DNA from: JAZDPK01 sp043797615
GTDB taxonomy: Bacteria > Patescibacteriota > Patescibacteriia > UBA11705 > JABHMO01
Length of the DNA: 11,622 bases
Direction of reading: 5' to 3'
NCBI GenBank assembly: GCA_043797615.1
Contig: JAZDPK010000004.1
Coordinates: 1-11,622 of the forward strand
Within the stretch, counting starts at the first letter, position 1, and each line of letters begins with the position of its first letter. Positions 1 to 6,305 of this stretch are shown piece after piece. Made by a program: the position numbers and the translations under genes. Under the pieces are notes generated by a model. It searched no databases and had not been told where the DNA came from. It saw only the letters and a list, made by a program, of their open reading frames with translations.

Positions 1-113
1 GTCACGTCGCCGCAGTGGATTATCGAATCGATTTTATTTTTTTTGCAATAATTCAAAAACGAGGCGATGTTGACTATGTTATCGTGAGAATCAGAGCAGA
101 TGGCGAGGAGCAT
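1..113 (-). CDS. Calcineurin-like metallophosphoesterase, N-terminal fragment
   Basis: Reading the minus strand from an ATG at 113 gives 37 codons that stay open to the left window edge. The protein begins MLLAICSDSHDN and contains the DxH metal motif (D8, H10) and then HCGD (G35-D36), the first two metal-binding blocks of small YfcE/MJ0936-type phosphodiesterases. The spacing of about 26 residues between the motifs fits that family. These proteins are usually 150-180 aa cytoplasmic hydrolases that use two metal ions; the physiological substrate cannot be told from the fragment. No clear Shine-Dalgarno site precedes the ATG, and a TTG nine codons upstream is the only nearby alternative start. 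The gene follows tig in the same direction, 95 nt beyond its stop, with a hairpin between them. The rest of the gene is outside the window. Confidence 0.8.
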   Translation of the reverse strand, partial: MLLAICSDSHDNIVNIASFLNYCKKNKIDSIIHCGDV

Positions 114-138
114 AGGTGATGAAGACGGAAAAGAAGGC

Positions 139-196
139 AAAGGGGGCTATAGAAGATTTTCAAGATTATCTTCTTTAGCCTTCTTGCGCCCCCTTG
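139..196 (-). terminator. Hairpin region between tig and the phosphoesterase, possible terminator
   Basis: Two overlapping folds are visible. The inner one pairs 145-149 with 176-180 and 151-157 with 168-174, with a single T/T mismatch at 150/175. The outer one pairs the G-run at 142-147 with the C-run at 188-193. They share bases and exclude each other. In the minus direction the hairpin begins about 12 nt after the tig stop and is followed by a pyrimidine-rich but interrupted tract. It is therefore a plausible but imperfect intrinsic terminator. Confidence 0.4.
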
Positions 197-208
197 TTTT
201 CCGTAGAG

Positions 209-1513
209 TTATTTTTTTATCATTTCTTTCAGCTTCTCGATCGTCTTCCTGTTCGCCAGGAGGTTTTCGAAGTAGTGCCGAGCGTTTTCCGTTTTCATTG
301 ATTTTTCAAGGTCAGCGGCCTGTTCGATGTAAGCCGGATGCATTTTGTAACTGGCGATGGTTTTATCTATTTCGTCTTGAATTTCGGCAGGCGCGACCGT
401 GATGTTTTCTTTTTGCGCCACCGCTCTGATCGCCAAAGCTGATTTCACGCGCTTGATCGCGTCGGCCGTGAAGTCGAGCCGCAGTTCCGCTTCGGTTTTT
501 TTCAGGTGTTTCAGATAATCGTCGAATTTCAATCCTTGCCGTTCAAGATTGTTTTCCAGCTCGTGCAGCATCTTGTGCGTTTCCTGATTGATTAAAACGT
601 CCGGAATTTCTTCAAACTTGCAAAGGTCGTTCATTTTTTCCAAGATTTCGAGTTCTTGCGCTTGTTTCGCTTTTGTTTTCCGTTCCAATTTAATGTTGTT
701 TTCAATATTTTTTCTTAAATCAACCATTTTCTTCAACCCGAGGCTCTGCGCCAGCTCGTCGTTCAATTCCGGCAGCTCGATTTTGTAGACGGCAAGGATT
801 TTGATCTTGAATTTCGCTTTTTTGCCGGCCAGATCCTTTGTCTGGTAATCTTTCGGGAACGCCAGCTCGAATTCTTTTTCTTCGCCTTTTTTCATGCCGA
901 TCATGTTGTCTTCAAATCCCGGAATCATCGTGTTTTCGCCGACGACGAGCGAGTGTTTGCGCGCCTGTCCGCCTTCGATCGCGACATTGTCCAGGAACGT
1001 GTCGAAATCCAGTTCGGCTTTGTCGCCTTTGGCAATCGCTTTGTCTTCCAATATTTTCTTGGCGCGCAATCGGCGCAACTCGTTTATCGACTTGTCCACT
1101 TCTTTTGGATCGATTTTGATTTCCGGCAGCGGCTTGACCTTTATTTTCGAATAATCGCAAAGCGCCACTTGCGGCAGGAGCGAGGCAGTGGCTTTGTAAA
1201 TGAACGGATTTCCCGGCGCGAGCTTTAAGATTTTAATGTCAGGCTGATCAATGGTTTCCAGCTTTTCCGCTTCAAGCGCGCTGTAATATGTCGCGGCGAT
1301 GGCGTCGTTGGCCGCGTGCTGATAGACGTGCATTTCGCCCACTTCTTTGATTAAAACGTCGTACGGCGCGTGACCCGGCCGAAAGCCGGGAATTTTTTTG
1401 GTTGCGGACATTTCTCTGGCCGCTGTTTCAAGATACGGTTTCAATTCGTCCGGCGTCATTTCAACGGTCAATTCGATTTGCATTTTTGGAAGAATTTTCT
1501 TGGTAATCTGCAT
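209..1513 (-). CDS. tig: Trigger factor, ribosome-associated chaperone and peptidyl-prolyl isomerase
   Basis: This 434-aa protein has the full length and order of trigger factor. The ribosome-binding domain carries the signature GFRPGHAP at 43-50, where the family consensus is GFRxGxxP. A central FKBP-like domain follows at about 160-245, and a long charged helical C-terminal domain forms the substrate cradle. It binds at the ribosome exit tunnel and shields nascent chains. I keep the first ATG (1513) because it puts about 42 residues before GFR, as in characterised trigger factors; the Met at codon 11 would remove a conserved first strand. There is no Shine-Dalgarno site ahead of either ATG, which is unusual here because most neighbours have strong ones. 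The gene has its own promoter (TTGATT-N17-TATTAT) and is separated from the upstream operon by a terminator. Confidence 0.96.
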   Translation of the reverse strand: MQITKKILPKMQIELTVEMTPDELKPYLETAAREMSATKKIPGFRPGHAPYDVLIKEVGEMHVYQHAANDAIAATYYSALEAEKLETIDQPDIKILKLAPGNPFIYKATASLLPQVALCDYSKIKVKPLPEIKIDPKEVDKSINELRRLRAKKILEDKAIAKGDKAELDFDTFLDNVAIEGGQARKHSLVVGENTMIPGFEDNMIGMKKGEEKEFELAFPKDYQTKDLAGKKAKFKIKILAVYKIELPELNDELAQSLGLKKMVDLRKNIENNIKLERKTKAKQAQELEILEKMNDLCKFEEIPDVLINQETHKMLHELENNLERQGLKFDDYLKHLKKTEAELRLDFTADAIKRVKSALAIRAVAQKENITVAPAEIQDEIDKTIASYKMHPAYIEQAADLEKSMKTENARHYFENLLANRKTIEKLKEMIKK

Positions 1514-1552
1514 AATTTTAATCTGATTTATTATTAAATGTGGCTGATTTGC

Positions 1553-1581
1553 ATAATATCAAAATGTCCGGGAAAAATCAA
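1553..1581 (-). promoter_or_regulatory. Promoter of tig
   Basis: On the minus strand TTGATT (1581-1576) is followed after 17 nt by TATTAT (1558-1553), one mismatch from the -10 consensus. It predicts a 5' leader of about 35 nt. The -35 box sits inside a palindrome (1573-1593). Confidence 0.65.
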
Positions 1582-1593
1582 GCGTTGATTTTT
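1573..1593. repeat. Perfect 9-bp inverted repeat over the tig -35 box
   Basis: AAAAATCAA-GCG-TTGATTTTT is a perfect palindrome with a 3-nt centre. It overlaps the -35 element of the tig promoter, which would suit an operator. It also follows the terminator of the upstream operon and could be chance in AT-rich DNA. Confidence 0.4.
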
Positions 1594-1594
1594 T

Positions 1595-1635
1595 TGCGCA
1601 AATAAAAAGCCCGGCATTTTTTAATGTCGAGCTTT
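1595..1635 (-). terminator. Intrinsic terminator of the trpS-decarboxylase operon
   Basis: The stem pairs 1606-1618 with 1623-1635 around a 4-nt loop, with two non-Watson-Crick positions. In the minus direction it is followed by TTTTTATTT. It lies 13 nt after the decarboxylase stop codon. Confidence 0.75.
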
Positions 1636-1648
1636 GGGAAAAAACGAA

Positions 1649-3112
1649 TCAGATCAAGCTTTTGTGCTTTTTCCACATTTCGTCGGCTCTGGCGATGTCA
1701 TTCACGAAATTCAGCATCTGCTGTTCGGTGTGGTGGGGCATGATGCAGATTTTATAGACCGTATGCGGGCAGCTCAGCACGTTTGCCGGATCTTTCGGAA
1801 CGAAATCGCTGCGCAAATGATAACCTTCCAATATCGGATCCACTCCGGGGATCGGCTTGTCCAGCTTTTCCATTAAGGCGTTTGGAATATTCTTTGTCGT
1901 CTGGTCAATGGGAATTACCATCGGCGCAAAATTGACATACGGTGAGCAAGGCAGGATTTTGACCCACGGCAACGATTCCTTCATTTTTTGCACAAGGAAA
2001 TCGCGCATGTTCAAACATTTTTTTACGTATTTTTTTTGGTCATCGATCGCAAGCGTTTGATAAGTGTAATAGGCAAGGACCGGCGCAAGGCAACTGCGAG
2101 AGCCTGATACAGTATCGTCTTTATTGCCCCTGATATAGTTGACTTTGCGTCCGACCAGACTCATAAGATTTTTGCGGCAAAGGAAAATTCCGGCCGGATA
2201 TGGCAGGTGGCCCATTTTATCGGCATCGACCGTAACGGACATGACTTGCGGCACATTGAACGCGAATTTCATGTCCGGCTTGACAAAGGGCACGGTGAAT
2301 CCGCCAAAGCTCGCGTCAACGTGCATGTAGAAATTGGCGCCTGTTTCGCGAGTTGCGGCTTGAATGAATTTGCCGATTTCTTCGATCGGATCGATCGAAC
2401 CCATCACGCTGGTGCCGACGGTGGGAACGATCATAAATCGTCGAAAGCCTTCATTGTATTTGATTTTGAAGACTTTTTTCAATTCAGCGATCGACATTTG
2501 GCCATTTTTGTCCATGCCGACCATGTTCATACCGCTGCCAGTGGGATCGGGCATGAAAAGGTGGTCGCATTCGCAGAGCGGACAATGCAAGTACTGGTGT
2601 GCGCCGAGATCCAATATTTCTGAAGCCTTGCCGATTGAATAATGGAAGAGCGGCGTTGTCAAAACCGCTATGCCTTTGTTTTTCGGATCAGGCGTGTTTC
2701 TCAGCCATTCGCGGCCGACCCACATGCCTTCGATGTTCGCTTCGGTGCCACCGCCGCAAAAATAGCCGTCAACGGTAAAGGGCGAGCCGCCAAGCACGGA
2801 AGCGACCAGGAAAATCGCGCCCGCTTCCATCTGATGGACTTGATCGAATCCGCCTTCGCTGGCGCGATTGCAAATGCTGCCGTCCGCATTTTTCTTTATG
2901 TGCGTGTGGCTGCCGATGGAATTGATTTGTTTGGCAAGCAGCTTGGTGGCTCTGCCGAGCAAAGATTTGCTTAAGTGCGTGCCCGGATAGCAAATGGGAA
3001 TGGGTTTGTCATCCTTTGGCTCGTAAGGAGAATCGATTTCTTTTATCTCCGTGACGATCTTCTCGATATTCTTCAGAATTCTGGGCCAGCGCCAATCGTT
3101 TCCCTTGCTCAT
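1649..3112 (-). CDS. PLP-dependent group II amino-acid decarboxylase, tyrosine/aspartate decarboxylase (MfnA/TyrDC)-like
   Basis: The 487-aa protein has the fold-type I landmarks of group II decarboxylases. These are CGGGTEAN at 119-126 for phosphate binding, H157 where the ring-stacking His is expected, HVDASFGG with D266 as the PLP N1 partner, the Schiff-base lysine K299 in DADKMG, and SGSR at 336-339. The PYPAG after the lysine and HVDA-FGGF recall tyrosine decarboxylases and archaeal MfnA. The residue before the lysine, normally His (HK), is Asp298 here. The expected reaction is decarboxylation of an aromatic or acidic L-amino acid; the substrate cannot be fixed from sequence. AAGGAG (3125-3120) sits 7 nt before the ATG. 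It begins 29 nt after trpS on the same strand, and no promoter or terminator lies between, so the two are probably co-transcribed. Confidence 0.87.
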   Translation of the reverse strand: MSKGNDWRWPRILKNIEKIVTEIKEIDSPYEPKDDKPIPICYPGTHLSKSLLGRATKLLAKQINSIGSHTHIKKNADGSICNRASEGGFDQVHQMEAGAIFLVASVLGGSPFTVDGYFCGGGTEANIEGMWVGREWLRNTPDPKNKGIAVLTTPLFHYSIGKASEILDLGAHQYLHCPLCECDHLFMPDPTGSGMNMVGMDKNGQMSIAELKKVFKIKYNEGFRRFMIVPTVGTSVMGSIDPIEEIGKFIQAATRETGANFYMHVDASFGGFTVPFVKPDMKFAFNVPQVMSVTVDADKMGHLPYPAGIFLCRKNLMSLVGRKVNYIRGNKDDTVSGSRSCLAPVLAYYTYQTLAIDDQKKYVKKCLNMRDFLVQKMKESLPWVKILPCSPYVNFAPMVIPIDQTTKNIPNALMEKLDKPIPGVDPILEGYHLRSDFVPKDPANVLSCPHTVYKICIMPHHTEQQMLNFVNDIARADEMWKKHKSLI

Positions 3113-3141
3113 TGTTCAACTCCTTGTTGTTTGTTGGATGG

Positions 3142-4152
3142 TTAGTAAGATGGTACTCCCATTTTATCTTTAACGATTTGAACAGTTTCGGAAAAACGCT
3201 GTCTAGCTTTCTTGCCGCCGTCGGCCAGAATGTCCAGCACATAGCTGGCGCCGAGGCCGCAGATTTCACTTCGCTTCTGCCTGATCGGCTCGATGATTTT
3301 GTTGACGTGGGCCGCGACGACCATTTTGCATTCCAGACAGCCGATGCCGGCGGTTTGACAGCCGTTCTGCGCCCAGCTGAGCTCGCCGGGTTCGCTGAGC
3401 ATCTGATGCAGGATGAAAATGTTGCATTTGGATGGATCGCCCGGATCTTTCCGAAACTGACGTTTTTCATCGGTGACCGCGATTTTGAATTTGGCGTTCA
3501 CCGCGTCGGACGAATCGTCGAGATTCAAAACATTGTTTTCGGATTCGCTCTTGCCCATTTTTCCCGAAGCGCCCAAACCGGGCACGCGAATGCCAGGTCC
3601 CTCGAGCAATTCTGGAATCGGAAATAATTTGTCGTATGTCCGATTGAATCGTCTAGCGATGTCGCGGGCAAACTCGACGTGCGGATGCTGATCCTGTCCC
3701 ACCGGCACCAGATTGGCGCGCGGGCCGAGAATGTCCGCGGCCATGAGCACCGGATAGATTAAGAGGCCGGCGCTGACCATTTCGCCGCGTTCTTTCATTT
3801 GCTTTTCTTTGTCTTTAAAATGAGCCATTCCTTTCAGCTCTTCGATATTGGTCAGGCAGGCCAGCAGCCAGTTCAGCTCGCTGATTTCCGGCACGCTGGA
3901 CTGGGCGTAGATCACCGCTTTCTGCGGATCAATGCCGCAGGCCAGAAAATCCTGCACAATGCCGGCCAGATGGTTTTTCAGATCTTCCGGCGGGGTCCAA
4001 GTGGTCAAGGTGTGCAGATTGGCGATGAAGTAGAGGCATTTTTTTGTCGGATCGTTGGCTAATTTCACGAAATGCTGGATCGCGCCGAGATAATTGCCCA
4101 TATGCAATTTGCCGGTGGCGCGGATGCCGGACAGTACGATCTGCGGATTCAT
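3142..4152 (-). CDS. trpS: Tryptophanyl-tRNA synthetase, iron-sulfur type
   Basis: This class I synthetase charges tRNA-Trp in the cytoplasm. At 336 aa it has normal bacterial length. The HIGH-equivalent is HMGN at 17-20, and the KMSKS-equivalent is KMGKS at 198-202. C-terminal to it, C243, C265, C272 and C275 form C-x21-C-x6-C-x2-C. This is almost the C-x22-C-x6-C-x2-C pattern that holds a [4Fe-4S] cluster near the anticodon-binding region in Thermotoga maritima TrpRS. A strong AAAGGAGG site precedes the ATG. The gene is transcribed from TTGACA-N16-TAAAAT about 70 nt upstream, divergent from tRNA-Trp, and reads on into the decarboxylase. The short leader holds a 7-bp hairpin but no T-box features. 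Confidence 0.96.
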   Translation of the reverse strand: MNPQIVLSGIRATGKLHMGNYLGAIQHFVKLANDPTKKCLYFIANLHTLTTWTPPEDLKNHLAGIVQDFLACGIDPQKAVIYAQSSVPEISELNWLLACLTNIEELKGMAHFKDKEKQMKERGEMVSAGLLIYPVLMAADILGPRANLVPVGQDQHPHVEFARDIARRFNRTYDKLFPIPELLEGPGIRVPGLGASGKMGKSESENNVLNLDDSSDAVNAKFKIAVTDEKRQFRKDPGDPSKCNIFILHQMLSEPGELSWAQNGCQTAGIGCLECKMVVAAHVNKIIEPIRQKRSEICGLGASYVLDILADGGKKARQRFSETVQIVKDKMGVPSY

Positions 4153-4169
4153 TATGTTCCTCCTTTGTT

Positions 4170-4190
4170 AAATACCTTTTTGCGGTATTT
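4170..4190 (-). other. Small hairpin in the trpS leader
   Basis: AAATACC (4170-4176) and GGTATTT (4184-4190) pair perfectly around a 7-nt loop, about 10 nt upstream of the trpS Shine-Dalgarno site. No U-tract follows, so it is not an obvious terminator. A role in mRNA stability or ribosome access is possible. Confidence 0.4.
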
Positions 4191-4224
4191 TTCGGTTGAA
4201 TTGTCAAGGTTCCTTTGATTTTCA

Positions 4225-4252
4225 ATTTTACCTCTAATAATTTTATTGTCAA
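4225..4252 (-). promoter_or_regulatory. Promoter of the trpS-decarboxylase operon
   Basis: On the minus strand a perfect TTGACA (4252-4247) is followed after 16 nt by TAAAAT (4230-4225), which matches 5 of 6 -10 positions. Expected leader length is about 65 nt. Its -35 faces the tRNA-Trp -35 with 9 bp between them. Confidence 0.75.
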
Positions 4253-4261
4253 GGCAAACGC

Positions 4262-4290
4262 TTGACAGTTTAATAACATCATGCAAGAAT
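4262..4290 (+). promoter_or_regulatory. Promoter of tRNA-Trp
   Basis: A perfect TTGACA (4262-4267) is followed after 17 nt by AAGAAT (4285-4290), a weak -10 (4 of 6). It would start RNA about 13 nt before the mature tRNA. Confidence 0.6.
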
Positions 4291-4309
4291 GGAATCACCT
4301 TGAAATTGC

Positions 4310-4384
4310 GCCGGCGTAGCTCAATGGCAGAGTAGCGGACTCCAAATCCGTGGGTTGCAGGTTCGATCCCTGTCGCCGGTGCCA
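4310..4384 (+). tRNA. tRNA-Trp (anticodon CCA)
   Basis: All four arms can be folded by hand. The acceptor stem is 4310-4316 with 4374-4380 (first pair G-U). The D-stem is GCTC/GAGT, the anticodon stem GCGGA/TCCGT, and the 7-nt anticodon loop is CTCCAAA with anticodon CCA. The T-stem is GCAGG/CCTGT with loop TTCGATC. The discriminator is G73, as usual for bacterial tRNA-Trp, and the CCA end is encoded at 4382-4384. It is divergent from trpS, its cognate synthetase, and is followed directly by a terminator. Confidence 0.97.
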
Positions 4385-4390
4385 AAAAAC

Positions 4391-4427
4391 AAAGGACAGT
4401 TCTAAACAGAACCGTCCTTTTTCTTTT
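4391..4427. terminator. Bidirectional terminator between tRNA-Trp and the convergent peptidase gene
   Basis: The stem pairs 4391-4403 with 4408-4420 around AAAC, with one imperfect position (A/C in the plus transcript, G-U in the minus transcript). T-runs flank it on both strands, so it can end both the tRNA transcript and the peptidase mRNA. The fold is slightly better in the peptidase direction. Confidence 0.85.
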
Positions 4428-4431
4428 TGGA

Positions 4432-5562
4432 TTAAATCGTCGCCGCGATAATATAGAATTCCGCCAGCTTTTCCAAATCGCGAATAATCAGGTATTCAGA
4501 ATTCTGGTGGTTATTCCGGCTTGCCGAACTGATGACAATTGAGCGAATACCGCGGCCGTTGAAAATGTTTGCGTCCGTACCGCCAAGGGTATGGCGGAGT
4601 TCGCATTTGACGTTTTGTTTTTTAAATACGTTTTTTGCCATCAGTAAAAGCGGGTCGTTTTTTTGAAAAAAGTATCCATCGCTCAATTTTCGTTCGTTAA
4701 ATTTAATTTTCGCGTTGAATTTTTTTGCGGAATTTGAAAATATTTTTTGGATTTTCACCAAAGCGCGTTTGATATTTTCTTTTTTAGCGCCGCGCACTTC
4801 GCCGAGAATGATCGAGATGTCCGGCACCGTGTTCCGGTTGCCCGTTGTTATTTCTTCAATCGAAGTTCGCGGCGCGTCTGTCAATCCTCTGAGTCCGCCG
4901 ATCTGATAGGCGACGTTCGCCGTGGTGAATTCGTCGATCCGGCCGAGCGGCATTTTTTTTATGGCGTCAGCGGCGACCAGAATGGCGTTAACGCCTTTTT
5001 CCGGCTCTTTTACATGGCAGCGCTTGCCTTTAATCCGCGCTTCGAATTGGTAAAGGCCGGGCGCGCTCTGCACGATCGCGCCATACGGGTGGGAAAAATC
5101 GGATATGATGCATTCTTTGCCTTTCAATAAGGAAAAATCAAGATTCTTGGCGCCGCGGGAAATAGCTTCTTCTTCGCGGGTGAAAACCAGCTCGAGCGGG
5201 CGGTGCGCCAGCTTTTGTTCATTTAAAACTCTAACCGCTTCCAGTATCGCCGCAATCGAATCCTTGTTGTCCGCGCCTAGAATCGTCGTGCCGTCGCTTG
5301 ATATTTTTTTCTTGCCGACGATCAAATTAATTTTTTTTCCGGCGCCGACGCTGACCGTGTCCATGTGAGCGCAGAAAATCAGCGGTTTGCCTTTTCCCGC
5401 AAACTTCGCGACGATGTTGCCGTACGAATCGCGCTTGACGCTCAATCCGCAGTTCTTTAAAATCGATTCGATTTTCCGCGCGATGACGATTTCCTTTCCG
5501 GATGGGCTTTTGATTTTCGCCAGCTCGCAAAAGGTTTTGATCAGTCTATTTTTGTTTACCAT
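4432..5562 (-). CDS. M20-family metallopeptidase, PepT (tripeptidase)-like
   Basis: The 376-aa protein has the co-catalytic metal site of M20 peptidases. H66 and D68 lie in HMDTV, the bridging aspartate is D98 in GADNKD, E130-E132 in TREEE hold the catalytic Glu and a metal ligand, and D155 and the C-terminal H352 (NNHQN) complete the site. GGTDAN at 327-332 and HVKEPEKGVNA at 183-193 in the lid domain are typical of PepT-like enzymes. The likely role is removing N-terminal residues from di- or tripeptides in the cytoplasm, in a nutritional role. No good Shine-Dalgarno site precedes the ATG, and no other start is near. The acetyltransferase gene ends 45 nt upstream with a hairpin between, so this gene may be expressed by read-through and hence fall under the tryptophan attenuator. 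Confidence 0.9.
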   Translation of the reverse strand: MVNKNRLIKTFCELAKIKSPSGKEIVIARKIESILKNCGLSVKRDSYGNIVAKFAGKGKPLIFCAHMDTVSVGAGKKINLIVGKKKISSDGTTILGADNKDSIAAILEAVRVLNEQKLAHRPLELVFTREEEAISRGAKNLDFSLLKGKECIISDFSHPYGAIVQSAPGLYQFEARIKGKRCHVKEPEKGVNAILVAADAIKKMPLGRIDEFTTANVAYQIGGLRGLTDAPRTSIEEITTGNRNTVPDISIILGEVRGAKKENIKRALVKIQKIFSNSAKKFNAKIKFNERKLSDGYFFQKNDPLLLMAKNVFKKQNVKCELRHTLGGTDANIFNGRGIRSIVISSASRNNHQNSEYLIIRDLEKLAEFYIIAATI

Positions 5563-5574
5563 AATTGTTTGAAA

Positions 5575-5601
5575 GGGAGCGGAATATTTATATTCGCCCC
5601 C
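5575..5601 (-). terminator. Hairpin between acetyltransferase and peptidase genes
   Basis: The stem pairs 5575-5580 with 5596-5601 (one imperfect pair) and 5582-5586 with 5591-5595, with a bulged base and loop TTTA. In the minus direction only three T follow. It may be a leaky terminator that lowers peptidase expression relative to the upstream gene, or an mRNA-stabilising stem. Confidence 0.45.
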
Positions 5602-5607
5602 GTTGAA

Positions 5608-6195
5608 TTAAATGAATTTTCCAATGCATAGAACCGCATCGCCCCGTTCTAAGTCGCAAATGCTGTCCCACCAGGATTGCACGGCAGGATTGCGGTAAAT
5701 CGGCTTGGCGCCGTAAAGCGGCTGTCCGTAGCAGTATGGCACGAGCGGATAGCAGAATTTGTCGCCCAGGTTTTCTCGGATTGTTTCGGCGATGGCCGCG
5801 AATTGCGCCGGCAGGCCGCCGTTGTCAGAATGAGGAAACCACAAATTGCACAGCTTCCTCGCGGCGAGCCACATGCGCGGCGACTGGGTGCGCAGCGCCA
5901 AATATTCGCAGTTGTATTCCTGTTGCGCCGCTTTGATTACTTGTCCGGCAATTCCTCGCCCTTGAAGATTTTTCCCCAGCATCATGCCGATCAGCATCAG
6001 AATGTTATTCGGCAGCAAGCGAAATACGGCGAATCCGCCCAGTGTTTTGTCTTCGAAAATTGAATAAGCGAAGTCGCCGGCGCGCAGATGTTGCCGCGTG
6101 TCTTCGATTAGTTCCGGCGAAATGGGTTGCACGAATCCTTCGGCAACGAGCGGCGCGGCTTGTTCCAGCGTCGGATTTTCTTTTCTGATTTGCAT
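5608..6195 (-). CDS. GNAT-family N-acetyltransferase
   Basis: The protein of 195 aa has the acetyl-CoA-binding signature of GNAT enzymes, LQGRGIAGQVI with Q78, G81 and A83 matching Q-x-x-G-x-G/A, preceded by the expected beta-strand (ILMLIGMMLG). The C-terminal 80 residues are unusual for a simple GNAT and include PYCYGQPLYGAKP and a WW pair. I cannot assign the acceptor. An ATG at 6201 touches AAGGAG with no spacing, while the next in-frame ATG at 6195 is 6 nt away, so I choose 6195. The gene lies about 160 nt downstream of a strong promoter, and the leader between them contains a Trp-rich ORF and an attenuator. That predicts induction by tryptophan shortage. The M20 peptidase follows 45 nt downstream. 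Confidence 0.8.
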   Translation of the reverse strand: MQIRKENPTLEQAAPLVAEGFVQPISPELIEDTRQHLRAGDFAYSIFEDKTLGGFAVFRLLPNNILMLIGMMLGKNLQGRGIAGQVIKAAQQEYNCEYLALRTQSPRMWLAARKLCNLWFPHSDNGGLPAQFAAIAETIRENLGDKFCYPLVPYCYGQPLYGAKPIYRNPAVQSWWDSICDLERGDAVLCIGKFI

Positions 6196-6201
6196 TTCCA
6201 T

Positions 6202-6207
6202 CTCCTT
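6202..6207 (-). promoter_or_regulatory. Ribosome binding site that selects the acetyltransferase start
   Basis: AAGGAG on the minus strand directly abuts the ATG at 6201 and lies 6 nt before the ATG at 6195. Normal spacing favours the second ATG, removing two residues from the longest reading frame. Confidence 0.7.
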
Positions 6208-6241
6208 TTTGTTGGAAAGTTCATTTTATGAAAGGACATTT

Positions 6242-6267
6242 AAAAAAATCCCCGTGAAATTCGAGGA
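6242..6267 (-). terminator. Attenuator terminator of the tryptophan leader
   Basis: On the minus strand TCCTCG (6267-6262) pairs with CGGGGA (6254-6249) around a 7-nt loop, with one U-G pair, and seven T follow at once (6248-6242). The left arm uses bases that belong to the right arm of the antiterminator, so only one of the two can form. The stem is short, so its strength should be tested. Confidence 0.65.
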
Positions 6268-6305
6268 AAATTTTATCTGATGAATAAAAACCGCTCGAAT
6301 TTCAC
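6254..6305 (-). promoter_or_regulatory. Antiterminator stem of the tryptophan leader
   Basis: GTGAAATTCGAG (6305-6294) and CTCGAATTTCAC (6265-6254) are perfectly complementary over 12 bp with a 28-nt loop. The left arm contains the leader-peptide stop codon (6304-6302). A ribosome that finishes the peptide would cover it; one stalled at the Trp codons would leave it free. The right arm overlaps the terminator stem. Confidence 0.7.

Noticed and set aside
4153..4230. T-box riboswitch ahead of trpS
   Set aside because: The leader is only about 65 nt, with no specifier-loop stem, no T-box sequence and no terminator.
4152..4385. Minus-strand reading frame of 77 aa beginning MAPATGIEPATHGFGVRYS
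   Set aside because: It is the antisense translation of tRNA-Trp plus the trpS leader. This type of spurious peptide arises across databases from tRNA genes.
6195..6201. Acetyltransferase start at 6201
   Set aside because: The AAGGAG site would touch this ATG with no spacing; the ATG at 6195 has a normal 6-nt gap.
6242..6305. The 12-bp stem (6294-6305 with 6254-6265) read as the terminator itself
   Set aside because: Five bases (GGGGA) separate it from the U7 tract, while the competing 6-bp stem abuts the tract directly. The long stem fits better as the antiterminator.
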